Shown here piece after piece: positions 27,625-37,441 of a stretch of DNA of 64,000 bases; within the stretch, counting starts at the first letter, position 1; the number at the start of each line of letters is the position of its first letter. The translations under genes and the position numbers were made by a program. The notes below the pieces were generated by a model that saw nothing but the letters and a program-made list of their open reading frames with translations, made no database searches and was not told the DNA's origin. Source of the stretch: Sessilibacter corallicola (GTDB lineage Bacteria > Pseudomonadota > Gammaproteobacteria > Pseudomonadales > Cellvibrionaceae). The stretch is taken from assembly GCF_021290925.1 (NCBI RefSeq), contig NZ_JAJSLX010000003.1:372001-436000 (forward strand), given 5' to 3'.

Positions 27625-28926
27625 TTATTGATTCTGCTCCATATAGTCTAAGGTTAAATTCGCGAGTAATCTCACCCCTAATTTCATACCGGAGTCATCC
27701 ACGTAAAATTCTGGCGTATGATGCGCGGGCGCGGCTTCAACGGGTACATCGACCGGTTTACCGCCTACCCATAAATACAAACCCGGAACCTCTTCTTGGA
27801 AAAACGAGAAATCTTCGGCACCGGTTACGGGTTTGCTATAAACCACATTTTTCTCACCAGCGGTGCGGTTTAATGTTGGCAACATTTGTTTAGTGAGGTC
27901 GTGGTCATTGTAGGTAATTGGGTAGTTATCGCCATTGGGTAAGGCAATTTCTACTTCTGCACGCATACTTTCGGCAATGGCGTTTACTTTGCGCGGCAAG
28001 GCTTCGTAAATATGCTCGCGAGCTTTGGGGTTTAATGTTCGAATGGTACCAACCAATTCGACTTCGTTGGGAATAATATTGGATCGATTACCACCGTGAA
28101 TGGAGCCAACGGTAATTACGGCGGCATCATCAATCAGTGACAATTCGCGGCTAACAATGGTTTGCAGCCCCATAATCACTTGCGCCGAGGTTGTTATAGG
28201 ATCAACACTTAACCAAGGATAAGCACCGTGGGCTTGTTTGCCTTTAATAACGACTTTAAAGGGATCAACGGCGGCCATAGCGCCGCCGTCACGGTAACGA
28301 ATGGTGCCGACATCGGTTTGGGAATTAATGTGTAAACCAAAAATAACGTCGACATCAGGGTTTTTTAATACGCCCTCTTTTACCATTAATTTTGCGCCGC
28401 CCTCTTCACCTACTGGTGCGCCTTCTTCTGCGGGCTGGAAAATAAATTTCACTTTACCGCGTAAATCGCCTTTCATATCGGTAAGTATTTTTGCCGCCCC
28501 CATCAACATGGCCATGTGAGTATCGTGACCACAGGCGTGCATTACTGGTGTTTTTTTACCGTTTAATTCGCCAAATTGCAGTGACCGCCAAGCGAGGTCG
28601 TTTTGCTCTTGAACGGGCAAGCCGTCCATGTCGGCACGCAAACCAATGGTTGGGCCAGGTTTGCCACTGTCTAAGATTGCAACTACACCGGTTTTAGCAA
28701 CGCCGGTTTGCACTTCAAGACCTAATTCGCGCAGGTGTTTTTCAACGTATTTTGCTGTTTGAAATTCACGGTTCGATAATTCCGGGTGTTGGTGCAATTG
28801 GTGGCGCCAAGAAATAACATCGGATTCTATTTCGTTCGCTTTCTGATCCACCCAACTACTGGTGTCTGCTAAGGCAATACACGAATACAGTACGGAACAA
28901 CACAGTGGTAACGCGGCTTTTATCAT
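27625..28926 (-). CDS. Exported M20D-family metal-dependent amidohydrolase
   Basis: The protein has 433 residues with a signal peptide (about 1-20, cleaved near IALA). The M20D pattern is complete: RHQLHQHPELSNREF, GLRADMDGLP, the metal-site ACGHDTHMAM, QPAEEG, GLHIN, and the C-terminal APAHHTPEF. These are IAA-amino acid/hippurate hydrolase/N-acyl amino acid amidohydrolase relatives that cut an amide to release an acyl group. The signal peptide places this one in the periplasm or outside, which suggests use of external N-acyl amino acids or peptides. It is monocistronic, bounded by a hairpin shared with the caspase gene. The exact substrate cannot be read from sequence. Confidence 0.93.
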   Translation of the reverse strand: MIKAALPLCCSVLYSCIALADTSSWVDQKANEIESDVISWRHQLHQHPELSNREFQTAKYVEKHLRELGLEVQTGVAKTGVVAILDSGKPGPTIGLRADMDGLPVQEQNDLAWRSLQFGELNGKKTPVMHACGHDTHMAMLMGAAKILTDMKGDLRGKVKFIFQPAEEGAPVGEEGGAKLMVKEGVLKNPDVDVIFGLHINSQTDVGTIRYRDGGAMAAVDPFKVVIKGKQAHGAYPWLSVDPITTSAQVIMGLQTIVSRELSLIDDAAVITVGSIHGGNRSNIIPNEVELVGTIRTLNPKAREHIYEALPRKVNAIAESMRAEVEIALPNGDNYPITYNDHDLTKQMLPTLNRTAGEKNVVYSKPVTGAEDFSFFQEEVPGLYLWVGGKPVDVPVEAAPAHHTPEFYVDDSGMKLGVRLLANLTLDYMEQNQ

Positions 28927-29154
28927 AGTGGCTTCTCTATTTTCGAATATTGTTATCGATTAATATAAGCAACGAATAAACCGGGTTTTTCTGGAATCTT
29001 CACCGTAATTTTTGCGCAGCAAGAATGGATTCAGGATTAGATTGCTAGCAAAGAGTCAGCATTACTATTTATTTATAATCGTTTATAACGCCATATTAAA
29101 CGGCAAGACACTCAATTGGGGTGGGTTCTAGTACTATATAAGTACGAGTCTCGG

Positions 29155-29454
29155 CTAAATGTCTCTCGGGATGATCGACCAGCCCTGTTCGGTGATGTCG
29201 TAAAACAAGCGCTGGGATTTATCCGCGCGCTTGTAGGGTTCAATTAAATGAAGTTCTTCGCTGAGGCTGACGCATTCGCGAATCACTAAGGCGTGAGCAA
29301 TGCCAAAGATTCGTGCGAAACTGCGGCTGTCGGAGGCAATTTCCAACGCCGCTGCCGCAAGGATTAAAGGACCCATCGGAGACAGAAATTTGATCTCAGA
29401 CTGCGCAATCATTGCGACGGCGTATTCGAGATCTTTCTCCAACGGGTGCGTCAT
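29155..29454 (-). CDS. Small conserved partner of the FdhF/YdeP oxidoreductase
   Basis: A 99-residue soluble protein, alpha-helical by composition, with a C-terminal part (SQRLFYDITEQGWSII) that looks like a winged-helix or small regulatory fold. Its ATG overlaps the TGA of the upstream molybdoenzyme gene by 4 bp, so it is translationally coupled. The tight coupling suggests a chaperone or accessory role for that enzyme. I do not recognise a named family. Confidence 0.85.
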   Translation of the reverse strand: MTHPLEKDLEYAVAMIAQSEIKFLSPMGPLILAAAALEIASDSRSFARIFGIAHALVIRECVSLSEELHLIEPYKRADKSQRLFYDITEQGWSIIPRDI

Positions 29455-31745
29455 TGCTTGTGGGCGTCCAAACGCACAACCACAGATTTCGAGGTCGGCG
29501 TGAAGCTCTTTTCACCTACCGTGTGATGAGGCACTAATTCATTCATTTCTGGGTAGTAGCCCGCTATGCAACCGCGCGGAATATCGTACGAGACGATACG
29601 AAAACCTTTGCACTCTCGGTGATGGCCGTCGTCGTAGGTACCAACAACGTCTACTAAGTCGCCGTCTTTAAAACCGATTTCTTCGACGTCGTCTTTATTG
29701 ATAAACACCACATTACGCACACCATAAACGCCGCGATAGCGATCATCCATACCGTAAATTGTCGTGTTGTATTGATCGTGGGATCGAAATGTTTGCAACA
29801 CAAAAGTACGTTCCTGACCTTGCACCGATTGCCATTCCGTTTGCGAACGCAGCTCAGAAATACCGAAATTTGCCAGTTTGGTTGGCGTATTCCACTCTCT
29901 GCAGGAAGCGGAATTGCGCAGCCAAAAACCTCGCGGCCTACGCACGTTTTTATTGAATTCGCCGTAGATTGGCAGCACCCGAGCAATCATGTCGCGAATC
30001 AAATCGTTGTTCTCACTCAACTCGTCCCAATTGACCACGTCGCTGCCTAAAGTTGCTTTGGCAATACCGGCGATAATGCGAACTTCAGAGCGTAACTCTT
30101 TCGATGCCGGTACATTAATTCCTGCCGAACCGTGCACCATCGACATGGAATCCTCAACGGTGATCATTTGTCGTTCGCCTTTGGAGTTAGCATCAATTTC
30201 GGTTCGTCCCAAGCAAGGCAATACATAAGACACTTTTCCGGTCATCAAATGGCCGTGATTGAGCTTCGTAGCAATATTGACGGTGAGATCCATTTTGGTG
30301 AATGCCTCAGCGACCAAAGAGCTATCCGGTACGGCGCGCGCGAAATTACCGCCGAGGGCGATAAACGCTTTGGCCGAGCCTTGAAGCATGGCACCGATTG
30401 CTTCAGCAACGTTGTGACCACGCTCTCGCGGAATCTCAACGCCCAATTCTTTTTCCAAGGCATCGATCAACGGCTTGGGAGCTTTCTCGTTTATGCCCAC
30501 TGTGCGATCGCCCTGAACATTGGAGTGCCCACGCACCGGACATAGACCAGCACCTTCGCGTCCGATATTGCCCTTCAGAAGCATAAAGTTAACGATTTCT
30601 TGGATCATTTGCACCGAGTGCAAATGCTGAGTAATGCCCATTGCCCAAGTCGTAATGACTTTATCGGCGGCGAGATACATCTCGGCGGTTTCGATAATTT
30701 CTTCTTTGGTGAGGCCGGATTGTTCGATGATTTGGTCCCACGAGGTGGCACGCACCAAATCACAGTATTGCTCAAAATCGTGAGTGTGCTCGGCAATAAA
30801 ATCGAGATCCAAAACCGACGGCTTGCCTTCGGCCTGGGCTTTGTCTTCGGCATCGAGGACCACTTTCGACATGCCGCGGAAAACCGCCATGTCGCCACCC
30901 AAACGCGGGCGATAATAATCGGTTGAGGTTGGCGCTGATCCGCCGCGAATCATCTCAAGTTTATCTTGAGGATCCGTAAAACGATGCAACCCCTTCTCTT
31001 TTAACGTGTTAAATACACAAACCCGCGCGCCGCGATCGACCGCTTCGCGCAAGGTAGCCAGCATACGCGGATGATTGGTGCCCGGATTCTGTCCAACACA
31101 GTAAATCAGATCGCACTTCTCAAAATCTTCCAGTAACACCGTGCCCTTGCCGATGCCGATGGATTCAGTCAGGGCTACGCCGCTGGCCTCATGGCACATG
31201 TTTGAGCAGTCGGGGAAATTATTGGTGCCGTACAAACGCACGAACATTTGGTAGAGAAATGCCGCTTCGTTTGACGCACGGCCCGAAGTATAAAATTCTG
31301 CTTTGTTGGGATCGTCGAGCTTGTTGAGCTCGGCTGCAATACCGTCAAACGCTTGCTGCCAACTCACTTCTTCGTAGCGGTCGGTATCGTGGTTGTAGCG
31401 CATCGGATGAGTCAAACGGCCCTGGCGTTCAAGGTCGTAGTCCGTCCAGGTTTTTAGCTCAGAAACCGGATGCTCCGCGAAAAATTCCGGGCCAACACGG
31501 CTGCTTGTCGCCTCCCAAGAAACCGCTTTTACGCCATTTTCGCAAAATTCAAACGACGAGCCGTGTTCAGGGTCGCCCCAGGCGCAACCTGGGCAATCGA
31601 ACCCGTCGGCCTGATTGAGGTTGAGCAAAGTAATAGCGCCTTTAACAGGCTTGCCGCTGCCCATCAAACTTTGGCCCACACTTTTTAGCGCGCCCCAACC
31701 ACCGGCAGAACTGGAGGCTTTTCCGATGCACTTTTTCTTAGACAT
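29451..31745 (-). CDS. FdhF/YdeP-family molybdopterin oxidoreductase (formate dehydrogenase-like)
   Basis: The protein has 764 residues and belongs to the single-subunit bis-MGD oxidoreductases related to FdhF and YdeP. Visible features are the N-terminal CPGCAWG cysteines, SGRASNEAAFLYQ, VGQNPGTNHPRML, GLCPVRGHSNVQGDRT in the cofactor-binding region, and a C-terminal molydopterin dinucleotide-binding domain (about 640-760). The likely reaction is two-electron oxidation of formate or a related small molecule, but YdeP-type members have poorly defined substrates. Genes for FdhD (sulfur insertion), MoaA (cofactor synthesis) and an OFA-type oxalate/formate transporter lie nearby and support a formate link. 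It is the first gene of a two-gene unit with the 99-residue partner. Confidence 0.94.
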   Translation of the reverse strand: MSKKKCIGKASSSAGGWGALKSVGQSLMGSGKPVKGAITLLNLNQADGFDCPGCAWGDPEHGSSFEFCENGVKAVSWEATSSRVGPEFFAEHPVSELKTWTDYDLERQGRLTHPMRYNHDTDRYEEVSWQQAFDGIAAELNKLDDPNKAEFYTSGRASNEAAFLYQMFVRLYGTNNFPDCSNMCHEASGVALTESIGIGKGTVLLEDFEKCDLIYCVGQNPGTNHPRMLATLREAVDRGARVCVFNTLKEKGLHRFTDPQDKLEMIRGGSAPTSTDYYRPRLGGDMAVFRGMSKVVLDAEDKAQAEGKPSVLDLDFIAEHTHDFEQYCDLVRATSWDQIIEQSGLTKEEIIETAEMYLAADKVITTWAMGITQHLHSVQMIQEIVNFMLLKGNIGREGAGLCPVRGHSNVQGDRTVGINEKAPKPLIDALEKELGVEIPRERGHNVAEAIGAMLQGSAKAFIALGGNFARAVPDSSLVAEAFTKMDLTVNIATKLNHGHLMTGKVSYVLPCLGRTEIDANSKGERQMITVEDSMSMVHGSAGINVPASKELRSEVRIIAGIAKATLGSDVVNWDELSENNDLIRDMIARVLPIYGEFNKNVRRPRGFWLRNSASCREWNTPTKLANFGISELRSQTEWQSVQGQERTFVLQTFRSHDQYNTTIYGMDDRYRGVYGVRNVVFINKDDVEEIGFKDGDLVDVVGTYDDGHHRECKGFRIVSYDIPRGCIAGYYPEMNELVPHHTVGEKSFTPTSKSVVVRLDAHKQ

Positions 31746-31936
31746 GAATTAATTTCCTCAAAAACGCGGCGCTTGAATTGACGACAATTTGGCTGCGTTA
31801 TTCTGTGTGCGGTTTTTTACCGCGATTGTTTTTACCACGCGTGAAGTGCCAAATACAGGCAGCGCCGTGTTTATTATGGCCTTACAATGGCGTGAAATCC
31901 TATTAAATAAATGAATCACGCGATAATAAGTATTTA

Positions 31937-32261
31937 TTAAGGAGCCTCTGGTTAACCTCAACATTACTCAGCGTGATCTCAAGCGTGCAGTTGCAAGACG
32001 CCGTTTGCAATTAATGGCCCTTTCTATAACAGACTGGGGCCTTAATAAAAACGGCAACGCTGCAAATGTGCGCTTGAGAACACGACCCGGCTGCTCCATG
32101 TATTCACAGCGTTCGCAAACTCACCCTTCGGAGCCTTCCAGTTTTTTCCTGCTCTGCGTTGTGCTTTTTCGATTTAACCCGTTAGACCTTCAAAAGCACG
32201 CCTTAATCAGAAAAAAACTGATTGGCCTGAGTGATCTTGAGGTTAACCAGAGGCTCCTTTA
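31937..32261 (+). mobile_element. MITE-like element, family 1, copy 1
   Basis: A 317-bp element (31941-32257) with perfect 21-bp terminal inverted repeats beginning GGAGCCTCTGGTTAACC. It is flanked by TTAA on the left and TTTA on the right. No ORF of transposase size is inside. It lies between the OFA transporter and the molybdoenzyme gene. Confidence 0.85.
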
Positions 32262-32292
32262 GGCCCGACGCAGGGTCGAGCCTTCGCTGGTC

Positions 32293-34002
32293 TTATGCAG
32301 GATAAGCTTCTTTAGGGTGTGTTTGCTCAACATGGTGATGAGATTTCACCGGGCGCACAAACAAGTTAGCAAAGAACGCGATAATCAATAACGCTGCCAT
32401 GCAATACATGGTGGTGTTATACAGTGTTCCCGTTGGATCGACAGTTCCTGCCGGAGCAATCTCCATCAACGATGCAACAGTTACGGTTTTTGCCGCCACC
32501 AATTCGCTCAATTGACTCACAGGCGCACCAAATTTCTCTGCGAAAGCCGCGGGATCAACCTTGGCGGTTAAATCTGCGATCGCGCTTTCCACCGAAATAT
32601 TGCGCAAATAAGTAATCGCAAATGGACCCAGAACCCCCGCCGTAGACCATGCAGTCAATAGACGACCGTGAATACCACCAACGTGCAGTGTTCCAAACAT
32701 GTCTGCCAAATACGCAGGAATGGTTGCAAAGCCGCCGCCATACATGGTGAAAATGATCATCGTTGCGATATAAAACCCGATTAACGCGGTAGTGGTACCC
32801 ATACCTGCCCAGAACGGAATCGATAAATACAAGATCGTACCCAACACAAAGAAGCAGTGATAAGTATTCTGGCGACCAATGTAGTCTGAGGTAGATGCCC
32901 AGAAGAATCGACCACACATATTGAATACTGAAATCATCAATACATAAGTGCCGGCAAAGCCTGCTGTTACGATCGCAAGATTACCGAAGATTTCGTTGAT
33001 CATGGTTTTAGCCACACCAATCACACCGATACCAGCGGTCACGTTAAAACACAGAACAATCCATAAAAGCCAGAATTGCGGCGTTTTTAATGATTGATCG
33101 ATATGCACATGATTATCGGTCACCATACCTTTAGAGGCACTCTCAGGTTTTGGCTGCCAACCTTCAGGCTTCCAACCTTCACGTGGCACGCGGTATTGAA
33201 ATGCTGCAATCATCATCACAATAAAATAGGAAATACCCAAGGTCATAAAGGTAGCCGCCGCACCCGTGTCACCGGTACCGACCACATAAACACCCGCTTC
33301 TCCGCCAAAGGCCGCTGCCTGGTTGGCAGACGCCACCACGACCTCAACGTTACCTGCAGCAGTCTCGGCAAAACGACGACCGCCTTCGGTAATCATGGCG
33401 ACAGCGCCCTCAGCCCCTAAGTATTCAGGCGCTTTTTGAAAGGCTTCGAGTAATCCACCAATCAGCGGAGCACCAATCATTGCCCCGCCACCAAAGCCCA
33501 TAATGGCCATGCCGGTCGCCATGCCCCGGCGATCTGGGAACCAACGAATTAATGTTGATACCGGTGACACGTACCCCAGCCCGAGTCCAAAACCGCCTAA
33601 AACTCCGTAGCCCAAATAAATCAGCCAGAGCTGTTGAGTTGAAATTCCCACTGATCCGACGAGAAAACCACCGCCCCACAAAAAAGCTGCCGCAACGCCT
33701 ACAAAACGAGGGCCCACTTTTTCGAGCCATTTACCGCCAAAAGCAGCGGCAAGACCAAGACAGACAATCGCAACCGAAAAAATCCACACCACCGACGACA
33801 GTGACCAATCGTTGCCCGCGGAAGCAACAACCCCCTGTTCACGGGTTAACGGTGCATTAAAAACCGACCACGCATAAACCGAACCTATGCACAGATGGAT
33901 GGCAATGGATGCCGGCGGCACGCGCCAGCGGTTGTAACCGTCAGGGGCTACAATATTTTCTTTCAGCAGGAATCCTAGTGGGCCTGCTCCTGAGTTTGAC
34001 AT
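32293..34002 (-). CDS. MFS transporter, OFA (oxalate/formate antiporter) family
   Basis: The protein has 569 residues and about 12 membrane segments. SIAIHLCIGSVYAWSVFN is the characteristic OFA opening, FPDRRGMATGMAIMGFGGGA is the conserved loop 4-5 block, and GRFFWASTSDYIGRQ follows in the second half. Two insertions make it longer than standard OFA proteins (about 400-430 residues): a variable loop at about 195-255 and a soluble segment at about 490-530. OFA members exchange oxalate and formate or move other monocarboxylates. Beside a formate dehydrogenase-like enzyme, formate import is the simplest reading. The start has AGGAGAG upstream. MITE copies sit on both sides of this gene. Confidence 0.93.
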   Translation of the reverse strand: MSNSGAGPLGFLLKENIVAPDGYNRWRVPPASIAIHLCIGSVYAWSVFNAPLTREQGVVASAGNDWSLSSVVWIFSVAIVCLGLAAAFGGKWLEKVGPRFVGVAAAFLWGGGFLVGSVGISTQQLWLIYLGYGVLGGFGLGLGYVSPVSTLIRWFPDRRGMATGMAIMGFGGGAMIGAPLIGGLLEAFQKAPEYLGAEGAVAMITEGGRRFAETAAGNVEVVVASANQAAAFGGEAGVYVVGTGDTGAAATFMTLGISYFIVMMIAAFQYRVPREGWKPEGWQPKPESASKGMVTDNHVHIDQSLKTPQFWLLWIVLCFNVTAGIGVIGVAKTMINEIFGNLAIVTAGFAGTYVLMISVFNMCGRFFWASTSDYIGRQNTYHCFFVLGTILYLSIPFWAGMGTTTALIGFYIATMIIFTMYGGGFATIPAYLADMFGTLHVGGIHGRLLTAWSTAGVLGPFAITYLRNISVESAIADLTAKVDPAAFAEKFGAPVSQLSELVAAKTVTVASLMEIAPAGTVDPTGTLYNTTMYCMAALLIIAFFANLFVRPVKSHHHVEQTHPKEAYPA

Positions 34003-35173
34003 GCGTTCTCTCCTAATTAGAGTTGTTGTTAGAGTTTTGAACTGAGTACCGGGCTAATCGGTTTTAAAATGTACGCTGCCGCTTGCTAAGGTCAGCGCAT
34101 GAGACAAATATTTGCTTTTGGAGATTAAAAACGCTCGATTTTTTCAGGTAAGAAATTCACAGAATGGAAAGCTCTTACACAACCTCGTTATTGCAAATTT
34201 TATAATTATTAAATTCATTTTTTAGGGCCAATTAACATAAGGGCCTAAATGAATGGATGCATCTATTAACTAAGGTTTAATAAAAAGGTTTAATTTTTTG
34301 AGTCTCTTATGATAACTGTCTTTAGAACGTTGGTTTTTCGTCTTTTAGTTTGAATATTCAAAATCAAATTCCACCCAACGTATTACTACCCTGTATTGAT
34401 CGCTGCGATTTTATGTCGTTAAATTTTTAAGGCGGATTATTAGCAAAAAACGAAATTATTGATGAGGTCTGTTTTAGCGCAATATATAAAGGCTGGAAAG
34501 AACAAAAGAATAACGAATCGAATAAAAACACTCGGTAAAATCACCGTTATTTTTCGAGTATTAAAAAGGAGTAGGAAAATTTATGTGACGATTAAATCAA
34601 ATAAACCTTAAGGAGCCTCTGATGAACCTCAAAATTACTCAGCGTGATCTCAAGCGTGCAGTTGCAAGGCGCCGTTTGTAATTAATGGCCCTAGTCCTTA
34701 ATAAAAACGGCAACACCGCAAATGTGCGCTTGAGACACGCCCTACGGGGCCTGCCAGTTTTTTCCTGCTCTGCGTTGTGCTTTTTCGATTTAACCCGTTA
34801 GACCTTCAAAAGCACGCCTTAATCAGAAAAAAACTCCTTGGCCTGAGTGATCTTGAGGTTCATCAGAGGCTCCTTAATTAAATTTTATTAAATTCAATTG
34901 AGTAATAATTAATCATGAGAGTGTTATTTTCTGATAAAAACAACTTCATCCCGCTATTAAAAACTTTTTAGCATTAGACAAAAATTAATCTGAATAAATT
35001 TAAAGTAATTAAACAGTAGTGCTGTTATTAATTTTTAAAAGCACGAATACGGTTTCAATGAAAGCGATCACAAAACACAAGTAAGGCCGTTAAAGTAACA
35101 GCATAAAAATAGAAGATATTATTCTTTATAAGATCAGGCTCTGGTTTGTTGTAAGAGTATCTGATTAAAAGAA
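34003..35173. other. Long AT-rich intergenic region holding MITE copy 2
   Basis: Between the OFA gene and fdhD there are 1171 bp without a gene. Only the MITE at 34608-34877 stands out; the flanks are AT-rich, with no clear operator or RNA. Confidence 0.7.
34608..34877 (+). mobile_element. MITE-like element, family 1, copy 2
   Basis: A 262-bp element (34612-34873) in the same orientation as copy 1, flanked on both sides by TTAA, as expected of a target-site duplication. Its 21-bp terminal repeats (GGAGCCTCTGATGAACC...) match each other perfectly but differ from copy 1 at two positions. Inner sequence matches copy 1 except for a missing block of about 50 bp. Confidence 0.9.
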
Positions 35174-35971
35174 TTAATATTCGGCGTGACGTCCGGGTCG
35201 GGCAAAACCCACAAGTTTTATTCCCGCAGCTTCGGCAAGCTTGCGTGCCAATGCGGTTGGTGCAGAAATCGTAACCACGTTACCAATTCCTGCCGCTGCG
35301 GCTTTATGAATAATTTCGTAACTGCCGCGACTCGACATAAGAAGAAAGCCGTCTGATGGATCAATTTTTTTCTGTGCCATGTGGCCAATTAATTTATCGA
35401 GAGCGTTGTGTCGGCCAACATCTTCGTAAATTTGTAGCAACTCCCCTGCTACCGAAAACCACGCTGCTGCGTGAACAGCACCGGTTTGCTGTTGAAGAAT
35501 TTGGCTGTCTTGCAGCTGGGCAAGCGCGTTGTTGATTATTTCGGGTTGAATTACCACGCTTTGCTTAACCTGAGAAACAGGCCGCATAGCGTGCTCTAAT
35601 GAGTCGGTACCGCACAAACCGCAACCGGTTCGACCGGAAAGTACGCGTTTTTGTTGTTTAAGTCGCCAATCAATACTGGAGGCAATTTCGACCATTACTT
35701 CAAAGCCGGTAATGCCATCGATATCTACCGGCTTCACCTCAACGTCGTAGATCTGCTCAACGTGATCAATAATGCCTTCGGTCAAACTAAAACCAACAAC
35801 AAATTGTTCAATATTCGAAGGCGTCATCATCATTACGGCGTGGGAAATTCCGTTAAAAACAAGCGCTATTGGGCTCTCTTGCGCCAAGTAATCAGCGGCT
35901 TGATGACTACCGTCACGCTCGTTCCAGCGGGTAATTGTGATGCGTTCACTTTCGTTGAAGTTCTGACTCAT
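35174..35971 (-). CDS. fdhD: Formate dehydrogenase accessory sulfurtransferase FdhD
   Basis: The protein has 265 residues with the FdhD signature: SGRTGCGLCGTDSLE carries the paired cysteines that pass sulfur from IscS to the molybdenum cofactor, and EDVGRHNALDKLIG is the second conserved block. It activates FdhF-type enzymes, in this window most likely the FdhF/YdeP oxidoreductase. Length is normal. ATG 35971 begins a few residues before the conserved fold. It is separated from the enzyme by the OFA gene and both MITEs, so it is probably transcribed on its own. Confidence 0.96.
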   Translation of the reverse strand: MSQNFNESERITITRWNERDGSHQAADYLAQESPIALVFNGISHAVMMMTPSNIEQFVVGFSLTEGIIDHVEQIYDVEVKPVDIDGITGFEVMVEIASSIDWRLKQQKRVLSGRTGCGLCGTDSLEHAMRPVSQVKQSVVIQPEIINNALAQLQDSQILQQQTGAVHAAAWFSVAGELLQIYEDVGRHNALDKLIGHMAQKKIDPSDGFLLMSSRGSYEIIHKAAAAGIGNVVTISAPTALARKLAEAAGIKLVGFARPGRHAEY

Positions 35972-36292
35972 AAGCCTTGTTCAGCCAATTTATTGGCAGT
36001 AGGTTTTTATAGTTTGTTATTAATAATCAAACCAATACGTGATTTTGTCGAATCTTAGATGATTATAATTAAAAAATAACCGCTTAATCGCCAAATATAA
36101 AAACAAAGAAGTTCGGTTAAAAACATAAGTAAAATCAGGTTACCGTTAATACTTTCGCAGATCAAGGCAAGAGATTTGGGTGTTTTTGTTATCTATGGAG
36201 AGAATTGAGGATCGATCGACTGTATCAAAAAGAGAACGTAATTGATAAAACAAGCAAAATAAAAATAGCCGGATAAAAAAGATAATACAGCG
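35972..36292. other. Intergenic region before moaA end
   Basis: 321 bp between fdhD and the end of moaA, AT-rich. A small inverted repeat GCCAAtttATTGGC lies at about 35980-35994. Nothing else was seen. Confidence 0.5.
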
Positions 36293-37330
36293 TTAACCGC
36301 CAGTGGAATTCATAAAACGGACGATTTGCACGTCGTCTTGCTGAAAATAATGACGCTCTGGCTTAATGGTAATGGCTTTAACGATCGTTTGTTTTAAAAT
36401 TTCTCTGTCGCCCGGATTTGCTCGAATCACTGCTTTTAAATCAACGCTCTGTTCATTGCCTAAACACAGCAACAATTTACCTTCGGCACTGACTCTTACG
36501 CGATTGCATTGATTGCAAAAATTATTGCTGTGCGGAGAAATAAATCCGATCCGGGTCTTGCTGCCTGTTACCTGCCAATATCGTGAAGGACCACCGGTTT
36601 GATAATCGCTCGGCTGAATAGAAAATTGATTGCCCAACTGCTGCAAAATTTCTCGGCTAGAGACAAACTCTGCCTCGCGGGCATGCTCATCAATGTGACC
36701 AAGAGGCATTTCTTCAATAAAGCTGATGTCAAAATCGTTTTGGCACGCAAAATCCACCAACTCACACACTTCATTGAAATTACGCTGTCGCAAAACTACA
36801 GCATTGAGTTTAATGGCAGAAAACCCTTGTTTTCGAGCCACTTGCAAGCCCTTAAGCACTTCGCGCAAATCACCTGTGCGCGATAACTGCTTAAATTTTT
36901 TGGGGTTTAACGTATCAAGACTGACATTAATACGATTGACCCCAGCGCCTTTTAACGCCGGAGCTAACTTTGCCAATTGAGAGCCGTTGGTGGTGAGAGT
37001 TAGGTCTTTTAGCTCGGGCAAGTTCGATAATTGCTGAAATAGATTTTGTATATTCTTGCGAATAAGCGGCTCGCCACCAGTAATGCGAATTTTATTCACG
37101 CCGAGTTCCGAAAAAGCTGTGCCAATTTCTGCCAACTCCTCCAGGGTGCACAATCGGGCTCTGGGCAGAAAAGTCATTTTTTCTGGCATGCAATAAACAC
37201 AGCGAAAATCGCAACGATCAGTAACGGAAAGACGCAGATAAGTCACCCTTCGCCCGAAAGGATCAACAAGACCCGAGGGGTTAGAGTCTGAATGACTAAC
37301 AGTAGGATTATTAAATTGAGTGTGACTCAT
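36293..37330 (-). CDS. moaA: GTP 3',8-cyclase MoaA (molybdenum cofactor biosynthesis)
   Basis: A 345-residue radical SAM enzyme. DRCDFRCVYCMPEK holds the N-terminal CxxxCxxC cluster site, FCNQCNRVRVSAEGKLLLC holds the C-terminal cluster cysteines, and the protein ends with the double glycine (STGG) that MoaA needs. It converts GTP to 3',8-cyclo-GTP, the first step of molybdopterin synthesis. The other moa genes are not in the window, so this may be a second copy dedicated to the neighbouring molybdoenzyme. It lies 111 bp downstream of norR on the same strand. Confidence 0.96.
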   Translation of the reverse strand: MSHTQFNNPTVSHSDSNPSGLVDPFGRRVTYLRLSVTDRCDFRCVYCMPEKMTFLPRARLCTLEELAEIGTAFSELGVNKIRITGGEPLIRKNIQNLFQQLSNLPELKDLTLTTNGSQLAKLAPALKGAGVNRINVSLDTLNPKKFKQLSRTGDLREVLKGLQVARKQGFSAIKLNAVVLRQRNFNEVCELVDFACQNDFDISFIEEMPLGHIDEHAREAEFVSSREILQQLGNQFSIQPSDYQTGGPSRYWQVTGSKTRIGFISPHSNNFCNQCNRVRVSAEGKLLLCLGNEQSVDLKAVIRANPGDREILKQTIVKAITIKPERHYFQQDDVQIVRFMNSTGG

Positions 37331-37441
37331 ACCGCGAATTATTATTATGTTGACCTCAAGATACTAATCAAATTTTTATTTATAGTCTAATAAGATTACC
37401 TAATCTGACATCGACTTTTACGTCAAAAATGTAAACCTAAT

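Noticed and set aside
30132-30545. 137-codon plus-strand frame
   Set aside because: Antisense shadow of the molybdoenzyme gene.
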